NCBI GenBank assembly: GCA_016719135.1 | Contig: JADKAV010000015.1 | Span: 1-64,000, forward strand | Reading direction: 5' to 3' | Source of the DNA: Micrococcales bacterium | GTDB taxonomy: Bacteria; Actinomycetota; Actinomycetes; S36-B12; UBA10799 | DNA length: 64,000 nt | Made by a program: the position numbers and the translations under genes | Shown: piece after piece, positions 1-9,035 of the stretch | Numbering within the stretch: position 1 is the stretch's first letter | Layout: each line of letters opens with the position of its first letter | Notes under the pieces: model-generated | Databases searched by the model: none | Told to the model about the DNA's origin: nothing | The model's input: only the letters and a program-made list of their open reading frames with translations

Positions 1-625
1 TCGCGCGGGGACGTTCAGTGGTCGTCGCTCAGTACGACCAAGGAATCCTGTTCGTCGCGGAGAACCCGTCGCGGGCTTTGCACAAGATCAGCGAGATCTA
101 CGACCGGATCGCGTTCGCCGCGGTCGGCAAGTACAACGAGTTCGAGAATCTGCGCGTCGCCGGAGTCCGGTTTGCCGACCTGCGCGGCTACAGCTACGAC
201 CGCGCCGACGTGACCAGTCGAGGTCTGGCCAACGCTTACGCCCAGACACTCGGAACTGTCTTCACCGAGGCCCCCAAGCCGTATGAGGTGGAGATCATTG
301 TGGCCGAGGTCGGCCAGACGAGCGGCAGACGACCAGCTGTACCGCCTCACCTTCGACGGATCCGTTGGCGACGAGCACGGCTACGTCGCGATGGGCGGTC
401 GGCGGAGGCGATCTCGACCAACTCAGGACTGGCGTGGCGTCCGGGACCTGAGTGCCTCGAGCACGCTCGCCGTGACGGCGCTCTCCGAAGGCGGTGGGCT
501 CAGGGGCCGCCGCACGCAGATTGCCGCGAGTGCTTGAGGTGGCGATCCTGGATCGCAACCGCCCCCGACGCTGCTTCCGGCGGCTTACTGGGGACCAGCT
601 AACCGCACTGCTCGACCGAAGGTAG
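1..625 (+). CDS. prcA: Proteasome alpha subunit, 3' part, frameshifted
   Basis: Partial gene running in from the left edge. The product is the alpha ring subunit of the 20S proteasome, which gates the chamber that degrades pupylated proteins in the cytoplasm. The first 95 or so residues read cleanly (YDRIAFAAVGKYNEFENLRV, then the RADVTSRGLANAYAQTLG helix). After about base 305 the homology hops between frames (YRLTFDGS, then EAIST, then STLAVTALSE, then the C-terminal VLEVAILDRNRPRRCFRRL), giving about four shifts before the TAG at 623-625. A true pseudogene is possible, but pafA next door is damaged in the same way, which points to poor sequence at this contig end. Identity is firm; the reading frame is not. 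Confidence 0.85.
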
Positions 626-631
626 CGGCTC

Positions 632-2000
632 ATGATGACAGGCGGATCTTCGGGATCGAGACCGAGTACGGCGTGACCTGCACCGTTCCAGGGGCAGCGA
701 AGACTGTCCCCGGACGAGGTGGCCCCCTACCTGTTCCGGCGGGTGGTCAGCTGGGGCCGCTCCTCCAATGTCTTTCTGGCCAACGGCGCCCGCCTGTACC
801 TCGACGTCGGCTCGCACCCCGAGTACGCCACGCCCGAGTGCGACGACTCCACCACCTGGTGACCCACGACAAAGCGGGAGAGCGCATCCTGGAGGGCTTG
901 CAGGTCGATGCCGAGCAGCGGCTGGCCGGCGAGGGGATCCTCGGGGACATCTATTTGTTCAAGAACAACACCGACTCCGCGGGGAACTCCTACGGCTGCC
1001 ACGAGAACTATCTCGTCGGACGGCAGGGCGAGTTCTTCCGGCTCGCCGAAGTCCTGATCCCATTTCTGGTGTCACGTCAACTGATCTGCGGCGCGGGCAA
1101 GGTGCTGCAGACCCCGCGCGGAGCCACTTCTCGTCAGCCAGCGGGCCGAGCACATCTGGGAGGGGGTCAGCTCAGCCACCACCCGCAGCCGCCCGATCAT
1201 CAACACCCGCGATGAGCCCCACGCGGACGCCGAGCGCTTTCGACGCCTTCACGTCATCGTCGGCGACACCAACATGAGCGAGACGACCACCTATTTGAAG
1301 GTCGGCTCCACGGACCTGGTGCTGCGCATGCTGGAGCCGGGCGGTGCCATGCGCGACCTGACCTGGAGAACCCGATCCAGGCGATCCGCGAGATCAGCCA
1401 CGACCTCACCGGCCGACGCCCGGTGCGCCTGGCCGACGGGACGCAGACCTCGCCCCTGGACATCCAGGCGAGTATTCTGAACGGGTCACCGCGTTCGCCA
1501 GCACCCACGGCCTGCTCGCCGATCCGACAAGTGTCCACGCGCGAGTCGTCGACCTCTGGACACGTGTGCTCGACGCCATCGAGTCCGATCGTCTGCAGGA
1601 CGTCGCGACCGAGATCGACTGGGTGATCAAACGCACCCTGATCGACCGCTACATGGCCAAACACGGCCTGGACATGACCGACGCCCGAATCTCACAACTC
1701 GACCTCGCCTACCACGACATCAGTCGCAAACGCGGGCTGTTCTACCTGATGTCCCAGAAGGGCCTGCTGGACAGACAGACCAGCGATATCGAGGTCTTCG
1801 CAGCGAAATCCATCCCCCCGCAGACGACCCGGGCCAAACTGCGCGGGGACTTCATCAAGCGCGCACAGGAGAAGCGCCGGGACTTCACCGTCGACTGGGT
1901 GCACCTCAAACTCAATGACCAGGCCCAGCGCACCGTGCTCTGCAAGGACCCGTTCAAGAGCGTCGATGAGCGGGTGGAACGCCTCATCGCGTCCATGTGA
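632..2000 (+). CDS. pafA: Pup-protein ligase PafA, frameshifted
   Basis: PafA uses ATP to join the C-terminal glutamate of the tag Pup to lysines of target proteins, marking them for the proteasome. Conserved blocks are all present in order but in different frames: RIFGIETEYGVTCT, YLFRRVVSWGRSSNVFL, GDIYLFKNNTDSAGNSYG, CGAGKVLQTPRGA, NMSETTTYLKVGSTDLVL and the clean C-terminal 145 residues ending ERLIASM. I infer six shifts, near 637, 695, 857, 1127, 1362 and 1479. At the start, restoring one G would give ATG-ATG-GAC-AGG-CGG; near 1362 a CCC appears as CC. The overall span (about 1.37 kb) matches the usual 450 residues, so the gene is probably intact in the organism. Confidence 0.88.
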
Positions 2001-2033
2001 CAGGGCCGCAAACCCGTCAGCTGCACCTGCTAC

Positions 2034-2039
2034 TAGGGT
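2034..2039 (+). promoter_or_regulatory. -10 element, leaderless type, before the FKBP lipoprotein gene
   Basis: TAGGGT lies 7 nt upstream of the ATG at 2047, the spacing expected when transcription starts at the start codon itself. Confidence 0.5.
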
Positions 2040-2046
2040 GATCTGC

Positions 2047-2574
2047 ATGCGTCGCTCCCTGCTGGCAGCCCTGCTCTTGATCCCCGCGCTCGCCCTTTCC
2101 GGGTGCGGATCCGACTCCGCCTCCGACACGGCCTCGGAGTCTCCCGCGGCCACTGCCGCCGGCGACGGGGTCAGCGCCGATGGTGTGACGGTGAGCGGAG
2201 AACCCGGTTCCGAGCCGACCATCAGCATCGATACCGCAGCAACTCCGCCCGACCAGTTGGTCGTCAAAGAGATCACAGCCGGTGACGGTCCGGCCATCGG
2301 CCCCAACTCGCTGGTCACGGTTCAATACGTGGGCTCGTCCTGGTCCACCGGTGAGGTCTTCCAGAGTTCGTGGGCCACCGGCGAAGCTGAGTTCCCCATC
2401 CAGGGTGTGATCCCGGGGTGGCAGGAAGGGCTTCAGGGTGCGACGCAGGGATCCCGCGTGCTGCTGATCATCCCACCGGACCTGGCGTACGGCTCGAACC
2501 CCCCGCCCGGGTCGGGTATCGCCCCGGACGAGACCCTGGCCTTTGTCGTCGACGTAGTGAAGGTGTCCTCATGA
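2047..2574 (+). CDS. FKBP-type peptidyl-prolyl isomerase, lipoprotein
   Basis: A 175-residue secreted FKBP. The N-terminus is a lipoprotein signal: two arginines, a hydrophobic run, and a lipobox LSGC with Cys20. A Ser/Ala/Thr-rich linker follows to about residue 75, then the FKBP fold (VTVQYVGSSWSTGEVFQSSW, FPIQGVIPGWQEGLQG, IIPPDLAYGS). It should catalyse proline isomerisation of exported proteins on the outer face of the membrane. The start at 2047 is chosen for the signal peptide and the TAGGGT just upstream. Its TGA overlaps the next FKBP start (ATGA), so the two are co-transcribed. Single FKBP or paired FKBP genes after pafA are common in actinomycetes. Confidence 0.9.
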   Translation: MRRSLLAALLLIPALALSGCGSDSASDTASESPAATAAGDGVSADGVTVSGEPGSEPTISIDTAATPPDQLVVKEITAGDGPAIGPNSLVTVQYVGSSWSTGEVFQSSWATGEAEFPIQGVIPGWQEGLQGATQGSRVLLIIPPDLAYGSNPPPGSGIAPDETLAFVVDVVKVSS

Positions 2575-2927
2575 CCGAGAAACCCGAAATCGATTTCCAG
2601 GAGGGCCCAGCGCCCACCGAACTGGTGATCACCGACCTGATCGTCGGAGACGGCGCAGAAGCCGTGCCCGGCGGCAACGTGACCGTGCACTATGTCGGCG
2701 TCGAGTACGACAGCGGTGAGCAGTTCGATGCGTCGTGGGATCGTGGCGAATCCATCGAGTTTCCGTTGCGAGGCCTGATCCAGGGCTGGCAGGACGGCAT
2801 CCCCGGGATGCGCGTCGGTGGCCGCCGCCAGCTCATCATTCCGCCGGCTCTGGCCTATGGCGAGACCGGTGGACACCGGCTGTCAGGCAAGACGCTGATC
2901 TTCGTGATCGACCTGCTCGACGCCTGA
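2571..2927 (+). CDS. FKBP-type peptidyl-prolyl isomerase, cytoplasmic
   Basis: A 118-residue single-domain FKBP with no signal sequence. Visible family landmarks are VTVHYVGVEYDSGEQFDASW, FPLRGLIQGWQDGIPGM, RRQLIIPPALAYGE and the closing strand LIFVIDLLDA. It is expected to be a cytoplasmic prolyl isomerase. It overlaps the upstream lipoprotein FKBP by 4 nt (ATGA), so translation is probably coupled. The two proteins are clearly paralogous, one secreted and one cytoplasmic, which suggests tandem duplication followed by signal peptide gain or loss. Confidence 0.92.
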   Translation: MTEKPEIDFQEGPAPTELVITDLIVGDGAEAVPGGNVTVHYVGVEYDSGEQFDASWDRGESIEFPLRGLIQGWQDGIPGMRVGGRRQLIIPPALAYGETGGHRLSGKTLIFVIDLLDA

Positions 2928-3248
2928 GGCTGCGCCGGTCCGCGTGATCGTCACGCAAGTGCCGGGGTCGTTGGACGCGAAATCAACACCCTCGCAACAG
3001 ACACACCGCGCCGGTCGCACAATCGTCACAGCAACGAGTCGCCGGCCATTTGGTGGGGCCTCCAACGGCGTGTCAAAGCCCCGCCGCGTTGTTCGGAAGG
3101 TAGCGTCCGACCCGGACTGCGGGTTCCCCCGGATGGGTGACATCGACTACGCAGAGTAGCGGCATGCTCTCCAACAGGACACCGCCCTCAACTTTCAGCA
3201 GTCTCCTGCCGAAGGCACTATCACCAGGAGCCGAGGGAGGCGAGGACG
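2928..3248. other. Intergenic region after the FKBP pair
   Basis: No gene seen in these 321 bases. Two imperfect direct repeats of about 30 bp start with GCGCCGGTC near 2934 and near 3009. The last 15 bases hold GGGAGGCGAGG, a strong ribosome-binding site for the gene at 3249. This is where pafB and pafC are found in many relatives; neither is here. Confidence 0.5.
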
Positions 3249-3566
3249 ATGACCACAATAAAGGCGACCTGCCCGATGTGCGGGGATGTGGATCTGACCC
3301 CCGCCCAAGTCCGGCTGACCGTGGCGCAGGCGGCGGGATGGGCGACCTACACATTCACCTGCGGCACCTGCCACGACCTGATCGAGAAGGCCGCCGACGA
3401 CGAGGTCGTGGCGTTGCTGTCCAGCGCCGGGGTCTGCGTTGATCTTGTGCCGGGTGAGGTTCTGGAGACGCACCGGGGTGCGCCGATCACCTACGACGAC
3501 GTCCTTGACCTTGCGCTGTGGCTGGAGACACACGACGTGATCGTGCCGCATCTCGTCGCGCCGTAA
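3249..3566 (+). CDS. Small zinc-ribbon protein of unknown function
   Basis: A 105-residue protein with two CxxC knuckles, C8-x2-C11 (TCPMCG) and C38-x2-C41 (TCGTCH), about 27 residues apart: a classic zinc ribbon. A mixed alpha/beta tail ends with a DVLDLALWLETHD helix. Similar short proteins are annotated as hypothetical in other actinomycetes. The start is supported by GGGAGG about 9 nt upstream. It stands alone between the FKBP pair and tatA. A role in nucleic acid or protein binding is possible, but nothing in the sequence decides it. Confidence 0.75.
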   Translation: MTTIKATCPMCGDVDLTPAQVRLTVAQAAGWATYTFTCGTCHDLIEKAADDEVVALLSSAGVCVDLVPGEVLETHRGAPITYDDVLDLALWLETHDVIVPHLVAP

Positions 3567-3612
3567 TCACCGACGTTCGGCGCAGTCGGTATCGACCCTT
3601 GCCATGACGTCG

Positions 3613-3618
3613 TAGGCT
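3613..3618 (+). promoter_or_regulatory. -10 element, leaderless type, before tatA
   Basis: TAGGCT, then 6 nt, then the ATG at 3625. Confidence 0.55.
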
Positions 3619-3624
3619 GTACCC

Positions 3625-3894
3625 ATGTTTTCCAACCTCCGCGGTTCCGAGTGGCTCATCCTCGTCCTGATCGTTGTGCTGTTGTTCGGGGCCCGCCGTC
3701 TTCCCGACGCCGCCCGCGGGCTCGGTCGGTCCCTGCGGATCTTCAAGGCTGAGACCAAGGGACTCACCGAGTCATCGGAGCCCAAGGATGAGACCCCGGC
3801 CGTCGACGGTGCGGACAAGGCCCCGCCCTCGGCTCAGGCCGCCACCGAACAGCCTGCTCCCGAAGTGAGCAAACAGACACCGACTCAGAACTGA
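3625..3894 (+). CDS. tatA: Twin-arginine translocase subunit TatA
   Basis: An 89-residue TatA. It has one N-terminal membrane helix (about residues 8-21, EWLILVLIVVLLFG), the FGARRLP hinge, an amphipathic helix to about residue 42, and a long acidic Pro/Ala-rich tail. TatA multimers form the passage for folded proteins carrying an RR signal. tatC follows 3 nt later, so the pair forms an operon, the usual arrangement downstream of the proteasome genes in actinobacteria. No tatB is visible in the window. Confidence 0.95.
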   Translation: MFSNLRGSEWLILVLIVVLLFGARRLPDAARGLGRSLRIFKAETKGLTESSEPKDETPAVDGADKAPPSAQAATEQPAPEVSKQTPTQN

Positions 3895-3897
3895 TCC

Positions 3898-4747
3898 ATG
3901 TCCGCGCCCGTAGAGCACGCGCGCGCGCAGATGCCGTTACGCGACCACCTGCGCGAACTGCGCCGCCGACTGGTGATCAGTCTGTTGGCCATCGCCGCCG
4001 GCACCGTGGTCGGCTGGATCTACTACGAACCGATCTTCGACGTCATCTCCGAACCGATCCAGGACGTGGTCGACGCCGCCGCTGCCCAGGGCCGCGATGT
4101 GCGCCTGGTGGTCGCAGGGGTGACCGACGCGTTCATGCTGCAGGTCAAGGTCGCCGTGATGGCCGGCCTGGTTCTGGCCTCCCCGATCTGGATCTACCAG
4201 CTGTGGGCGTTTGTCACTCCCGGTCTGCACGAAGGAACGCCGCTGGGTGTACCTCTTCGTCGTGCTCAGCTTTCCGCTCTTCTTGTCCGGAGTGGTCCTG
4301 GCATACGTGCTCATGCCCAAGGGCCTGGAGGTCCTGCTCGGTTTCACGCCGCAGAACGTCGGCAACTACCTGCCCGTGGACCGCTATCTGTCCTTCTTCA
4401 TCCGCATGGTGATCGTGTTCGGGATCGGATTCCTGACCCCGTTGTTCATCGTCGGCCTGAACATGATCGGCGTACTCAGCGGCAAACGTCTGGCGAGTGC
4501 CTGGCGCTACATCATTTTCGGCGTGTTCGTGTTCGCTGCTGTGGCGACTCCCACGGGCGATCCGATCACGATGATGATGCTGGCCGCCCCGGTGATGGTG
4601 CTGGTCGGCGGTGCCGTGGCGTTCAGCCTGCTCAACGACCGGCGGCGCCGGCGTAACGGGGCCGAACCCGACTATGACAGTTTCGACGACGACGAGGTCT
4701 CGCCGATCCCCGAGTCGGTCGATGGGGAGGACTCCGCGCGCCGGTAG
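3898..4747 (+). CDS. tatC: Twin-arginine translocase subunit TatC, one frameshift
   Basis: TatC is the multi-spanning receptor that binds twin-arginine signals. The first 110 residues (PLRDHLRELRRRLVISLLAI ... LWAFVTPGLHE) are in one frame. From about base 4232 the protein continues in another: KERRWVYLFVVLSFPLFLSG, GVVLAYVLMPKGLEVLLGF, FGIGFLTPLFIVGLN and PTGDPITMMMLAAP. The junction should read HEKER; loss of two A from a run of As explains the shift exactly. All six expected membrane helices are present across both frames, so a sequence error is more likely than a dead gene. The stop codon doubles as the -10 of the next gene. Confidence 0.9.
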
Positions 4748-4750
4748 CGT
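4745..4750 (+). promoter_or_regulatory. -10 element, leaderless type, before the lipid kinase gene
   Basis: TAGCGT, whose TAG is also the tatC stop, lies 6 nt before the GTG at 4757. Confidence 0.5.
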
Positions 4751-4756
4751 AAGCAC

Positions 4757-5650
4757 GTGCTGAAGGCCGCTGTGTTGATCAATCCCACGTCGGGGCACGG
4801 TCGGAGCGCCAAGAACGCGCCCATCGCGGTGTCCAGGTTGCGCGAGCGGGGCGTGCAGGTGGATGTCCTGCAGGCAGACGATGCTGCAGGCAGTCTGGAC
4901 CTCGCCAAGCGCGCGGTCGCCGACGGCGTCGATGCCCTCATCGCATGTGGCGGCGACGGAACCGTCCATTGCGCGTTGCAGGCCGTGTATGGGACGCAGA
5001 CGGTCCTGGGGATCATCCCGGTGGGGACCGGCGATGACATCGCCCGCGCGCTGGGGCTGCCTCGCGACGATGCAGCTGCAGCAGCCGATGTCATCGCGGA
5101 CGGGCGCCTTCGCACCATCGACTACGCCGTGATCGCGGCCGCCGATGGTACCGAAGCGGCGTTCATCGCGGTGATGAGCGCGGGATTCGACTCAGAAGTG
5201 ACCGAGCGCGCGAACACGATGAAGTGGCCCACCGGCACCTCCCGCTACCTGGTCGCGACCTTGATCGAACTCGGCGTGTACAAAGCGGTGGAGTTCCAGA
5301 TCTCGGTGGACGGGCGGACCGAGAGTGCCGAGGGGATGATGCTGGCCATCGGCAACGGGCCAAGTTACGGCGGTGGGATGTATGTCTGCCCTGAGGCAGT
5401 TCTTGATGACGGCATGTTGGACCTCACGTTCTTGAGCCGGACGAGCAAGTGGACATTCATCAAGACGTTCCCGAAGGTGTTCAAGGGCACCCACATCCAT
5501 CACCGGATCGTCAGCACGACGCGTGGTTCCCACATCCGCGTCGACGCGCCGGGGCAGACCGCCTATGCCGACGGTGAACGGGTCGGGCCGTTGCCCGTCG
5601 ATGTACGAGTGGTTCCAGCCGGTCTGCGGGTGTTCACGCCGGGCGACTGA
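4757..5650 (+). CDS. Diacylglycerol kinase family lipid kinase
   Basis: A 297-residue member of the DAGK catalytic family, which phosphorylates diacylglycerol or related lipids with ATP at the inner membrane face. The nucleotide-binding signature GGDGT is at residues 65-69 and the PVGTGDD loop at about 88-94. Later landmarks are IGNGPSYGGGMYVCP and DGERVGPLP near the end. The GTG start follows a TAGCGT box by 6 nt. Related enzymes include sphingosine and phosphatidylinositol mannoside-pathway kinases; the substrate cannot be read from sequence. The position between tatC and helY is conserved in several actinomycetes. Confidence 0.85.
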   Translation: MLKAAVLINPTSGHGRSAKNAPIAVSRLRERGVQVDVLQADDAAGSLDLAKRAVADGVDALIACGGDGTVHCALQAVYGTQTVLGIIPVGTGDDIARALGLPRDDAAAAADVIADGRLRTIDYAVIAAADGTEAAFIAVMSAGFDSEVTERANTMKWPTGTSRYLVATLIELGVYKAVEFQISVDGRTESAEGMMLAIGNGPSYGGGMYVCPEAVLDDGMLDLTFLSRTSKWTFIKTFPKVFKGTHIHHRIVSTTRGSHIRVDAPGQTAYADGERVGPLPVDVRVVPAGLRVFTPGD

Positions 5651-5948
5651 CACTCGGGTGGTTTCGCGTTCTCTGCAGATCCCCAGCGAGTCACTCGGTC
5701 ACACACGCATGGCGGCGGGGGCGGTGACCCTGGCCGTACCTCCACAACTGGGCAGCCGACGCATTTGATTCAACGAAACTGCCATCTTCGGGAGTAAAAG
5801 AGGGGAAAACGGCCCGCAATGTCGGAAATGTGCCTCCACAAGTGGGCACAGAGGGCAACCGACTGCCCACTTCTGGTGGCCGGTCGTCAGCGAACCCGCC
5901 CATGGCGTCAAGGACGGCCAAACGCTCACCAGCCCGTAGGCTTCAGGC
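5651..5948. repeat. Intergenic region with a palindrome before helY
   Basis: A 17-bp stem pairs 5832-5848 (GCCTCCACAAGTGGGCA) with 5864-5880, 15 of 17 matching, around a 15-nt loop. A partial extra copy of one arm (CCTCCACAACTGGGCA) sits at 5737-5752. No T-tract follows, so it is not a simple terminator; it resembles the other palindromic repeats in the window. Confidence 0.6.
5937..5942 (+). promoter_or_regulatory. -10 element, leaderless type, before helY
   Basis: TAGGCT, then 6 nt, then the ATG at 5949. Confidence 0.55.
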
Positions 5949-8669
5949 ATGGCTACGCCCGCACAGCGATATGCCGCCGCTCGCCGACGGTCCCAGGGCA
6001 GTCAGCATCTGGGAACTTTCCAGGAACAGTACGACTTCACCCTCGACGAGTTCCAGATCGAGGCCTGCCAGGCTCTCGACAGCGGTCGCGACGTACTGGT
6101 GGCCGCGCCGACCGGAAGCGGCAAAACCGTCGTGGGGGAGTTCGCGATCCATCTGGCGCGCGCGACGGGACGCAAAGCGTTCTACACCACGCCGATCAAG
6201 GCGCTGTCCAATCAGAAGTACCGCGATCTGGTGGCCATGTACGGCGAGGACGAGGTCGGTCTACTGACCGGAGACGTCTCGATCAACGGTCATGCCGCGA
6301 CCGTCGTGATGACCACCGAGGTTCTGCGCAACATGGTCTACGAGGGTTCTTCGGATTTGGCGAATCTCGGCTTCGTGGTGCTGGACGAGGTGCATTACCT
6401 CGCCGACCGCGAGCGAGGAGCGGTGTGGGAGGAACTGATCATCCAACTACCCGAGTCGGTGGCTATCGCAGCGCTGTCGGCGACGGTCAGCAACGTCGAG
6501 GAGTTCGGCGCATGGATGGCCACCGTGCGCGGAGACACGCGCATCGTGCTCGAGGAGCACCGCCCCGTCCCGCTGTGGCAGCAGGTCATGGCCAACGCCA
6601 AACTCTACGACCTGTTCAGCGGCCCCGACCGGCAACAAGTGAACCCCGAACTGCAGCGGCTGACTGCGCAGGGTCCGCGCAGCAAGCGGGATACCCGACG
6701 TGACCGGCCGCCGAAGAACGGCCGAAGGCCACGTGACGCCCGCACTCCCACCCGCGTGGAGGTGGTCGAGAAACTCGAGGCTGCGGACTTGCTCCCGGCG
6801 ATCTACTTCATCTTCTCGCGCGCAGGCACTGAGGACGCTGTCCGCTTGCTGGTCAACAGTGGGTTGCGGCTCACCTCGCCGGACGAGCGGCGCAAGATCG
6901 CCCAGGTGATCGAGGACAGATGCTCGGTGATTCCGGAGGCCGACCTGCTGGCCGTCGGCTTCAGTGAGTTCAGCGATTCCCTGCAGCGGGGGATCGCCGC
7001 GCACCATGCCGGGATGCTGCCCATCTTCAAGGAGGTGGTCGAGGAACTCTTCCAGGCTGCCGCGCTCAAAGTCGTGTTCGCCACCGAGACGTTGGCCCTG
7101 GGCATCAACATGCCGGCTCGGACCGTGGTCCTGGAACGCTTGGTGAAGTGGAACGGCCAGACCCACGCCGACATCACGCCGGGGGAGTACACCCAACTGA
7201 CGGGCCGGGCCGGTCGGCGCGGCATCGATGTGGACGGTCATGCCGTCGTGCTGTTCGGGCCCAGCGTGCAGCCAACGCACCTGGCGGGCCTCGCCTCGAC
7301 TCGCACTTATCCACTGCGCTCGTCGTTCCGGCCGACGTACAACATGGCGGTGAACCTGGTACGCAGGGTCGGTCGCCGGATCGCCCGTGAACTGCTGGAG
7401 ACGTCGTTCGCGCAGTACCAGAGTGACCAGTCGGTGGTAGGGCTGGCCGCCACCATCAAACGCAACGAGAACGTGATCGCAGGCTATGAGGAGTCGATGC
7501 ACTGCCACCTGGGGGACTTCGGCGAGTACGCAGCGATCCGTGCGGAGTTGTCCGCGCTGGAGAAGATCTCCAGTCGCGAGTCGGCCCGACTGACCCGCTC
7601 CCACGCGGCTCAGTCTCTCGAAAAGCTGGCTCCCGGAGACGTGGTCTCGGTGCCCACGGGACGCAGGTCCGGACTCGCCGTCGTCGTTGACGCCGGGCTC
7701 GACGACCTCGGAGAACCCCGCCCACAGGTGCTCACGATCGACCGGCAGGTCCGCCGACTGAGCGTCACCGACTTCCCAACACCGGCGGTCGTCGTGGACC
7801 GGCTGCGGATTCCCAACGACTTCCATCCCCGCAGCGCCAATGCCCGCAAAGCCCTGGCCGCACGACTGCGCGAACTCACCGGGCGTCACACCCACGTGAG
7901 ATCCCCCCGGGTGCGCGACAGCGGCAACGACGTGGCCATCCAGCGGCTGCGCGCACGGCTGCGCAAGCATCCCTGTCACGGATGTGACGACCGGGAACTT
8001 CACGCGCGCTGGGCCGAGCGCGCCGGGATGCTGCAGCGGGAGAACGACAATCTTGCCCGCAGGGTGGAGGGCCGCACCAACACCATCGCGCGGCAGTTCG
8101 ATCAGATCTGCGCGGTCCTGGTCGAACTGGGCTACCTGCAGGGCAGCGGCGACGACCTCGAGGTGACCGGCGATGGGCAGATGCTGGGACGCCTGTACAC
8201 CGACCGGTCGCTGGTCATCGCAGAGTGCCTGCGGACCGGGTTGTGGAACGACCTGACCCCGCCAGAACTCGCAGCCTGCGCCGCGGCCCTGGTGTTCCAG
8301 TCGCGCACCGACGAGGAACAGATGCCCCGACTGCCCCGCGGGCGCATCCGGGACGTGCTGGCCGAGCAGGTGCATCTGTGGGCTTCCATCGAGGCGCTGG
8401 AGACCGAGTTCAAGGTCAAGCCAACGCCCGAACCGGACCTGGGTTTCTGCTGGGCAGCCCATCAATGGGCCAACGGGCAGGGCCTGGCGCAGGTGCTGGC
8501 GGGCAGCGAGCTGCCGGCCGGGGATTTCGTGCGCTGGTGCAAGCAGGTCATCGACACCCTCGGCCAAGTCGCCAGCGCGGCACCGGCAGATGATCCGGTT
8601 CGCGACAATGCACGTTCGGCCGCAGAATTGCTGCGACGTGGGGTCGTTGACTACTCCTCGGAGGTCTGA
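5949..8669 (+). CDS. helY: Ski2-like DEAD/DEAH-box RNA helicase HelY
   Basis: A 906-residue helicase. Motif I is APTGSGKT (residues 53-60), the Walker B/DEVH box is at about 146-149 (VVLDEVHYLAD), motif III is LSATVSN, and the C-terminal RecA domain carries FATETLALGINMPARTVVLE and the QLTGRAGRRG motif VI. A DSHCT-type C-terminal region follows, including the HPCHGC element near residue 680. HelY-type proteins belong to the Ski2/Mtr4 group and are thought to unwind structured RNA for decay or ribosome maturation. The length is typical and no shifts were found over 2.7 kb. The position downstream of tatC matches Mycobacterium and Streptomyces. Confidence 0.92.
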   Translation: MATPAQRYAAARRRSQGSQHLGTFQEQYDFTLDEFQIEACQALDSGRDVLVAAPTGSGKTVVGEFAIHLARATGRKAFYTTPIKALSNQKYRDLVAMYGEDEVGLLTGDVSINGHAATVVMTTEVLRNMVYEGSSDLANLGFVVLDEVHYLADRERGAVWEELIIQLPESVAIAALSATVSNVEEFGAWMATVRGDTRIVLEEHRPVPLWQQVMANAKLYDLFSGPDRQQVNPELQRLTAQGPRSKRDTRRDRPPKNGRRPRDARTPTRVEVVEKLEAADLLPAIYFIFSRAGTEDAVRLLVNSGLRLTSPDERRKIAQVIEDRCSVIPEADLLAVGFSEFSDSLQRGIAAHHAGMLPIFKEVVEELFQAAALKVVFATETLALGINMPARTVVLERLVKWNGQTHADITPGEYTQLTGRAGRRGIDVDGHAVVLFGPSVQPTHLAGLASTRTYPLRSSFRPTYNMAVNLVRRVGRRIARELLETSFAQYQSDQSVVGLAATIKRNENVIAGYEESMHCHLGDFGEYAAIRAELSALEKISSRESARLTRSHAAQSLEKLAPGDVVSVPTGRRSGLAVVVDAGLDDLGEPRPQVLTIDRQVRRLSVTDFPTPAVVVDRLRIPNDFHPRSANARKALAARLRELTGRHTHVRSPRVRDSGNDVAIQRLRARLRKHPCHGCDDRELHARWAERAGMLQRENDNLARRVEGRTNTIARQFDQICAVLVELGYLQGSGDDLEVTGDGQMLGRLYTDRSLVIAECLRTGLWNDLTPPELAACAAALVFQSRTDEEQMPRLPRGRIRDVLAEQVHLWASIEALETEFKVKPTPEPDLGFCWAAHQWANGQGLAQVLAGSELPAGDFVRWCKQVIDTLGQVASAAPADDPVRDNARSAAELLRRGVVDYSSEV

Positions 8670-9035
8670 GGAGGTGGTCTTCGTGCATGTGATCGGTAAA
8701 GGCAGGGAGTGCCGGATCCAGGTTCCAGGGCCGCGCACGATGAGTGTTTGCCCGGCCCGATCCATCAATCCTGGGCCGGGGAGAGGCCGGATGGCCCAGG
8801 TTTGATGGTCGAAACCAGCCCGAAAGCCACATTTCAGTCGCTGGGTCCATCAAACCTGGGCCTCATCGACGTCTGTGGAGGTATTGCGGCCCCCATGTGA
8901 TGAGGCGCCGGGTGGTCTTGCGGTGGGCGAGCAGCATCGAACGCGCAAGCCAACGGATGCCTGACGGCGCAACGACGGGACCGACCCAACGCTTGCTTCC
9001 CGTGAAACCGCAGGCATCTGAACAGCCGGAAGGCG
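8670..9035. repeat. Intergenic palindromic repeats, three copies plus a related motif
   Basis: No gene seen. CCATCAATCCTGGGCC (8762-8777), its inverted copy GGCCCAGGTTTGATGG (8793-8808) and a third direct copy (8847-8862) allow two alternative hairpins. At 8886-8902 GCGGCCCCCATGTGATG matches the repeat family found again at 42.06-42.21 kb. Confidence 0.7.

Noticed and set aside
2468..2876. Minus-strand frames opposite the FKBP genes
   Set aside because: Shadows of two genes with clear FKBP motifs and overlapping start and stop.
6447..8768. A 773-codon frame antisense to helY
   Set aside because: High-GC codon bias of helY leaves the opposite frame open; no domain is recognisable and helY itself has all helicase motifs.
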